Of a stretch of DNA of 64,000 bases, positions 58,079 to 64,000 are shown in pieces; position 1 is the first letter of the stretch, and the number at the start of each line of letters is the position of its first letter. Location: contig JBAMJV010011046.1 in the NCBI GenBank assembly GCA_037951105.1, forward strand, positions 124,001 through 188,000. Direction: 5' to 3'. The notes beneath the pieces are model-generated. The model worked only from the letters and a program-made list of their open reading frames with translations. It made no database searches and had not been told where the DNA came from. The stretch comes from Echinarachnius parma. Lineage: Eukaryota; Echinodermata; Echinoidea; Clypeasteroida; Echinarachniidae. The translations under genes were made by a program, and so were the position numbers.

Positions 58079-59528
58079 ATGCCAAAGTTAAAATGGAAGA
58101 AAGGTCGCCGCGACTCTGACGGTAGCAGGATGCAGGTGCTTCAGAATGTGTTCGTGCCCTTTGTGGCGAAGTTCAGGCGCGGTTCCAAGAGTGCCGTTCC
58201 GCAGTACGAGGCAACCATGGGTACCGACAATGGTGCACCTGTTTCTTATGGTGACGGTGCAAGTCGTGCAACTAACTTCATACCAGCTGCTACCATTGAA
58301 GCTTGGAACTTGGGGCCGGTTGAGGGCACCACCAGTGATTTGCCCGTTACCGTTTGTGATAAAGATATTCCACCGGTTACGTTTGCTTCCACCAGTGGCA
58401 CTGAGCATGTTGCACCTGTTATCAAGGGTGGCACTGTTGTAGATGGAGATGTTTCTAAAGGTGCCTCCAATGTTTTACCAGTTGCTACTGTTGGTGCCGG
58501 ACATATGGACCCTATTGTTCAATGCTTGACTAGTAAATCACCAGCTACCCTGAGAGTCGAAGATGCAAGAACTAAAAGTGAGAGTTTGCATGTTTCTCCA
58601 GAAAAGTCAAGGAAAATGGTTCCACCCTTGCATTTACCGCAAACTCCACTGTCAGGGAAATTGAACATCTCATCTATCACACCTTCAGGTTTAGCTGATG
58701 ATATCCTGTCTCCTTCGTCGCCCGATAACTCTGGTTCTTCTTCGAAGGATCTCGGTGGATCCGTTGATGTGACTGAAGTTGAACTACAACTAGAACTAGA
58801 ACTTGAAGATGAAGTGACTGAACTGGAAGAGGGATTCCATCCCATTTTTAAGACGAAGATGGGGTCCAATCCCAACGTTTCTTCTCCGTCACTGGCAGAC
58901 GTAGCCTCGGCCTCTGGACCCCCTCTCGTAAAAGAACTTGATAAGCATACTTCCGATGATTTACACGAAGGCATGAAATCAAGCAGTGAACATAGTCATA
59001 CACCCCGCAAAAGTTCAATGAGAAACTTTATGAGCAGTTTGCCAGATCTAGGGAGCGTTGTCCGCCGAACACCTTATCTTTTAGGAAGAAAATCTCAGAG
59101 AGGACACTCGCTAGACCTATCAAATACTAGCAGTGCCAAGATTTTGTCGGAGGCTGAGAGCACTCCGCGTGATCGGTCGATGTCGATGGGCACCAGCACT
59201 CCCGTTATAAGCAGAGGGAAGCATAGGGTGCCCTTTCAGTCGCACGCCACCTCCAAATCACAAACTGAGCTTAGCAAAAGTGCCATTACCCTCTCCTCCC
59301 ACTCTTACTCCTCCATCCTCTCTCCAGGGAGCCAGGAAGACCTCCTTGGTGGCCGTGGCAACAGGATGCGGGCGTCCGGGGACAGCCACGGGAGCAGCAT
59401 CAGCCACGCGGCCCTGCAGTCCGGCGTCAAGCCCCCCAAGCCCAGGCATCGTCCGACCAGGAGGTCCAAGACGGACCTGGGAGACCCGAAGATCATCAAG
59501 GCTGCTCTGCTGCTCGCCAAAATGCAAG
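58079..59528 (+). CDS. 483-codon exon with its own ATG; probable alternative first coding exon
   Basis: It is open from ATG 58079 to a donor AAG|GTATGA (GT at 59529), 483 codons plus one nt, so it exits in phase 1. An in-frame TAG at 58052 and the lack of a pyrimidine-rich acceptor between it and the ATG point to a true start, giving an alternative N-terminus that splices into the same downstream exon as 54557-54667. Product, by residue: a basic start KLKWKKGRR (4-11); a low-complexity region (about 50-150) in which short motifs of the type xxPV recur; an acidic segment (232-252, with ELQLELELEDEVTELEE); several Arg/Ser motifs including RKSSMRNF (310-317) and RRSKTDL (461-467); and a helix-prone basic/hydrophobic end, DPKIIKAALLLAKMQ (469-483). 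There is no signal peptide or membrane span. It is probably a disordered cytoplasmic region. I cannot assign a family. Confidence 0.8.
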
Positions 59529-59704
59529 GTATGAATTCAGATTTAAATTTGAAATGTCTAAAAACTGTTCTGTGTTATATTGTTGTTTTTCCTGCATCTT
59601 CAAATGTGTATTAATTTGTTTGTTAACTTCTATTTTATAAATGTATTTATACATAACTATTTATTCAGGAATTTGTCTTTGTTGCAATATTACAAAGACA
59701 AAAT

Positions 59705-59795
59705 TGAACTTTCAGGACTGGTCCCGAAAATACTCGGGCAGAGGTCTATGGAGAATACATGTTACAGCAAAATCAATCGGTCCTGAAACGGGTTA
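59705..59795 (+). mobile_element. Family I TTAA MITE, left TTAA lost
   Basis: TTCAGGACTGGTCCCGAAAA, GGTCTATGGAGAATACATG and CGGTCCTGAAACGGGTTAA. Confidence 0.7.
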
Positions 59796-59799
59796 AGCA

Positions 59800-61029
59800 C
59801 AAATTGTTGTTATTTTCAACAACTTTGTTTCTCAAAATGTAAATACACATTCCTAAGAAGCAAATGAGACAGCAAGTTACACAGATTGTCCTTGTTCAAT
59901 GGAGATTATGCCACATTTCAAACATAATCCGACAGGCCACTGCGCTCGCTAGACCATTAATGCAGTCACATGACTAGTCATTGGGAAGCTAAACACCCCG
60001 CTTGAAGTGTTGCATGCTTTCTTTGCAAACATAATGCCTGCCGACACCAAAAAAGAAGAATAAATCTTTAAATTACAGATCCAATTTAAGGAGGGATTGC
60101 ATCTACATTGTACATATGGGTAGTTTTATTAGATTCCATTACAGGATTTGTAACATGTATGATCTAGAGGATTTTTAACAAAAAATAATTGAATACGTCT
60201 TTTTTATAAGGAATTAGGGTTAATTGCTAGGGATTATGCATAGGTCTACAATAATCTAACTTATGATATTGCTGACAATTTTGGTGGATCACTGAAATCC
60301 AATTTTAATAAGTTTTTAATTAATTTATGCTAATTCTTGGAGCTGTTTTCAATTGAAGATTATTTGACTTTTTGCTATAAACAGGGTCCATCAGTCTTGA
60401 AAACACATAAAATAAAAACGAAGATCCCGCTAGGATTGAAAGCTAGGCTGTAAATGACCCTCATTTTCCACATTGGTGATATTTAGTAGTATGAGCAGTT
60501 TTTCAGCAGTCTTTTCTTAATTTAACTTAATAATAATTTATTAAAAAACACTATTCATGTCGGGGTTAAGATATAATACTACAGACATAACCCACAGCGT
60601 TAATTGTGTTCACTTAACCATAAAGTCACATTGGTAGACATGAGTTACTAAAACCTTAGTCCGGCTGGCTATAACAACACAAAAAAGCCCCAAAACCCTT
60701 AAATCACGAGAAATGCTGCCGATCGATCTACATACCTGGAATCATCAAATACATGTAGGGGGCCCGAAAGATCTACTAAAAATCCAAATATGATGATCAT
60801 GATAAAGATGTGATATTATTAAAAATGATGCAAAATTTTTGGCCACCTAAGATCCATTAGGCCACCCCAAAATCATACTGATGTGGCCATGCATAGGCTA
60901 CGGGCCACCAGAAAAAGTTTTTTAGGGCAAGCCCTGGTGTATACATTTAAACTTTTTAAAGTCTGTATTAATTAATTCTGACTTTTCTTTGTGGGATTTT
61001 TTTCACTATGAGTGGGAGTTGATGTACAT
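59800..61029. other. Non-coding stretch with decayed repeats
   Basis: Traces at 59920-60010 and 60600-60660 (AAGTCACAT..., ATGAGTTACTA) resemble the block duplicated at 61045 and 61645. A GGCCAC-rich fragment at 60836-60935 ends AGCCCTGG, perhaps a relic of the GGCCCG family. Confidence 0.4.
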
Positions 61030-61044
61030 GTAATTGTTTTCGGA

Positions 61045-61770
61045 CATAAATCCAGGAGGGCTTTTGCTGAAGCGTTCACCGAACCGTGGAGTCACATGGC
61101 CAGTCATGAGTTACTATAAGCCCCTCGTGATGGGACACACTGTAGCCATCAAAATTAGCTGTGCCGCCCGAAACCATTATGTCTACTTAAAGGATTAGGT
61201 ACCATTGTCAAAAAAGCTACCAAAGTTACTTACAACTATTATTAGCAGTTTTCATCTTGATGTAATATACCAATACAAGCATGGAACAGGATTCATTTTT
61301 TTCGAAAATCTTGTTCGTTATAAAGATATTATTTCATGATTGAAGTGTTTGGATTTGAAAGTCTCCAACTGTGTAAAAAGTTATGGCAAGGAAGTTTGCA
61401 AATATCACTGAGAATCTTTTGCTTATTACATTTTCACCTATCACACAGTAGACACTATGGGATCACAGAAACACACATTTTATCAACCCTTTTTAATATC
61501 AGTTTTTTACATACATGTACATGTATATGAGAGTCAATATAGGGCCTAAATTTTGATCTTAGCAGAATCAGTTTTTACATATATGTCAACAAAGCTACTA
61601 GATCCCTTTATTAAATAAAAGTGGGAATAGATGAAAAGTTTTCAAACATAATCCCAGGAGGGCTATTGTGGTGTTCACCAAACCATGAAGTCACATGGCC
61701 AGTCATGAGTTACTAAGCCACTCGTGAAGGGACACGCTGTAGCTGTCAATAGCTGAGGGGCCCGAAATCT
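61045..61770. repeat. 140-bp duplication flanking a family V element
   Basis: CCAGGAGGGCT, GTTCACC(G/A)AACC, GTCACATGGCCAGTCATGAG and GGGACAC(A/G)CTGTAGC occur at about 61050-61165 and again at 61650-61755. Confidence 0.85.
61187..61614 (+). mobile_element. Family V TTAA element, diverged, about 428 bp
   Basis: It starts TTAAAGGATTAGGTACCATT and ends TGTCAACAAAGCTACTAGAT plus CCCTTTATTAA; interior GATTGAAGTGTTTGGATTTG and AAATATCACT match the family. It is longer because of an insertion near 61510-61575. Confidence 0.82.
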
Positions 61771-61823
61771 TTATTTCTATTAAAAAGAGTTTCCCATGTA
61801 TCAACAATACTATTAGGTGATTT

Positions 61824-61951
61824 CCCCCCCCCCCCCTATTACAGGTTATACAACCCACAATGTACTCATGCACAAATAGCAGGCCTTTCATTAATGCAGT
61901 ATATTCCTCTCTACCCCTTGGAGGGGGGGGGGGGGGGGTTGGGGGGGGGGG
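61824..61951. repeat. C13 and paired G runs
   Basis: C13 at 61824-61836; G16-TT-G11 at 61923-61951. Confidence 0.92.
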
Positions 61952-62539
61952 CCCTCCATACCAACCCAAACAAGTTTTCTCAGAAAATATATGTACCTAT
62001 TTGAAAAGTTTGCTGTTCTATAGCATGTTGTAGTTGCCAGGTTTTTGATTATGTCCAGATTACATACCGGTTTATATTTTAGCAAGAGAACAATTTCAAG
62101 AAAAATTAGGTTGTTTCAAATAATGTGTTTTGGTTTACAACACCCTAGAAAAATTCCCAGGTATATAAACTGTATATTCATGTATAGGTCTGTAAGCTTT
62201 TTCTTGAGTGTTTGGAGTTTGTGTTGCCAAGAGCTTGAACATACACTTCATATTTGCAACATAAAAGGATTGAAATGCGTGGTATTTCCAGCACAATTGA
62301 TTGTTTGAAAGGGGAAAACTGTTCGAACATACTTGTAGACATTGTTGAATTTAGCACAATAGGATAAAAATGTGTGGAATGCTCTTTGCATATATAATAA
62401 CCTTATTAAATGAAAGGGAAAAAATAACGGAATTCCAGTGTTGCTAAAACAAAACATTATTTTCTTGTGTTGCGTTTCAAGTCCTTGAGGGTATGTAAAG
62501 CAAAATTTTAAGTTTTGGAGTACCATTTTGACCATTCAA

Positions 62540-63150
62540 AGGGTTTTTATCACCTCCCTAAAAACTTTGTCGAATTGTGACCATACAATTCACCTCTTAC
62601 ACTTTAACTCTCTACATATATGCGACCTATAATTTGCTTCTTCCATATTAAAACTCTTAAAACTTTGTCAATGCGTGACCATACAGTTCACTTATAACGT
62701 GAAACATTTTCTTTATATGACCGTATATTCTCTGCTCAAGATTTTGCATGTATACTGTAATTCTGCCCTTGTTTTCCCTTTTCTTTTCATTTTTCTTACC
62801 CTCCCTAAAACTTTGTCCATTTGTGATCGTACAATTCAATTCACCTCTTCCCTAAAAAACTTTCTCTCCATCGAGATTTCGCCATTTTCTGTTTATCCCT
62901 CCCCTTCTTTTCCCTTTCTTTTCATTTTTCTTACCCATCCTAAAACTTTGTCAATTTGTGACCTAAAAATTCTCTGCTCGAGATTTGCCATGTATACTGT
63001 AATTCTCGCCTTAGTTTCGTATTTCCTTTCATGTTTCTAACCCTCCCTAAACTTTGTCCAGTTGTGACCATACAATTCATCTTTTCCCTAAAAACTTTCT
63101 CCAACGATATTTAGCCATGCATTGTAATCCCTCCACCTCTTTTCCTTTCA
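62540..63150. repeat. Pyrimidine-rich tandem array, about five units of 120-130 bp
   Basis: CCCTAAAACTTTGTC(C/A)A, TTTGTGACC, CATACAATTCACCTCTT, GAGATTT(C)GCCAT, TACTGTAAT and CTTTTCATTTTTCTTACCC recur in order. The 121-codon ORF at 62675 is a product of the array. Confidence 0.88.
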
Positions 63151-64000
63151 GCTCTTAGTACGTGTACATAGAGCAGGGTTTGGGGACAAACAGTTCCATT
63201 CAGGGACCGATTCCGATTTTTTTTTTTCTCTCTTGAAAGAGTTCACATAACAAAGAAGGAATAAGTCCCCCCTTCTCTTTGTTGTTATGCTTGCGTTCTT
63301 TCTTTGGCGTGTATCTTTACTTATTCTTCATGAGATGCATATAGCCTCGCTATGATTACAGTTTTGAAGCTTCTCCGCTCAAGCCTTTGCTGTGCAAAGA
63401 TCAAGCGATGGGTCTGATGCACAATACTCGATGCCAGGGTTGTTTGAAAATCTCACTTTAATTGCTATTTTGGTTATTGTGTGAAGTCGAAAAATGACAA
63501 TTTCTGCCTCGTTTGTGAAGCTGAAATTTCAACATCTGTAGGCACCATCAAATTAGCTTACCTTTGTAGATCACAATTTGAAGGAGATAATGTTGCACGA
63601 GTATAACAATAGTGATGAGGCCTGTTCACTACATGTACATGTACATATTCCTGATTTCATTAAGTCTACATGTACAATATCTCCTTGTGTCTCCAGTTCA
63701 AAGGCACAATGTACATTACTTTGTTTTATTACATACCATAAAATCTTGAATAAAAAATTTTTATTTCGATGATACTTCATTCTACCATTAATTTGAATGA
63801 CCGAGCCATGTCCCTTTTCTTAGGAACTATAAATTATTAGTGTGAAACTGTATCATGATACACTTTAAAAAGAGACAAACATCCCCTTGTAGAACTAGTG
63901 TATTTATCCCTGGAAAGAAGTTAGTTGGTGGTCCGGGTAATGAAACCTAATAAATCACTGAGCATCAAAGTGAGTTAATGAATCAAATAGATTGAATCTC

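Larger units (their letters stand above)
59529..64000 (+). other. Start of a downstream intron; no further exon seen
   Basis: It begins with GTATGA after the 483-codon exon. It holds a TTAA MITE, a 420-bp element flanked by a duplicated 140-bp block, G and C runs, and a pyrimidine-rich tandem array at 62540-63150. A CTTTTCCTTTCAG at about 63150 resembles an acceptor, but phase 1 entry meets a stop within 20 nt. Confidence 0.5.

Noticed and set aside
1..64000. tRNA genes and autonomous transposase or reverse transcriptase genes
   Set aside because: I looked for B-box-like GGTTCGAATC words and for long ORFs with such domains and found none. A tRNAscan-SE run and a protein search would settle it.

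Overview
This window is eukaryotic nuclear DNA, probably from a marine invertebrate such as an echinoderm or another invertebrate deuterostome; the species cannot be fixed from the sequence. The evidence is AT-rich non-coding DNA, long introns with GT/AG borders, one gene split over tens of kilobases, many short inverted-repeat DNA transposons (MITEs), locally duplicated non-coding blocks, long C/G homopolymers and (CA)n-type microsatellites. Apart from the exons below I see no gene. I found no transposase or reverse transcriptase ORF, no recognisable tRNA or rRNA, and no bacterial-type gene.

Layout. Positions 1-45137 are intergenic DNA or a very long 5' intron made of repeats: decayed local tandem duplications (0.6-3 kb, 4.7-5 kb, 6 kb, 12 kb, 14.5 kb, 21.5 kb, 28.7 kb, 32.5 kb, 38 kb), a 16-copy minisatellite at 6.9-7.9 kb, a CA-rich tract at 30.7-31.1 kb, and at least ten MITE families, several caught nested in one another. 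The coding part lies at 45138-59528 on the plus strand: a 605-codon exon (45138-46952), two short exons (47510-47618 and 54557-54667) and a large exon at 58079-59528 with its own ATG. From 59529 to the end is intron-like repeat DNA; the 3' part of the gene lies beyond the window.

How the parts work together. The first three exons join in one frame (phase 0, then phase 1, then phase 1 out) into a serine/proline-rich, probably disordered polypeptide. The 483-codon exon at 58079 has an in-frame stop just upstream of its ATG, no convincing acceptor, and also ends in phase 1. The simplest model is one gene with two alternative N-termini, distal and proximal, spliced onto the same downstream exons. 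No catalytic or classical binding domain can be recognised in either, so the gene is left unnamed. The second exon also offers two acceptors 22 nt apart, one of which leads quickly to a stop codon. The transposon content is the other notable aspect: terminal inverted repeats, target-site duplications and nested insertions let several families be bounded and partly dated from this window alone.
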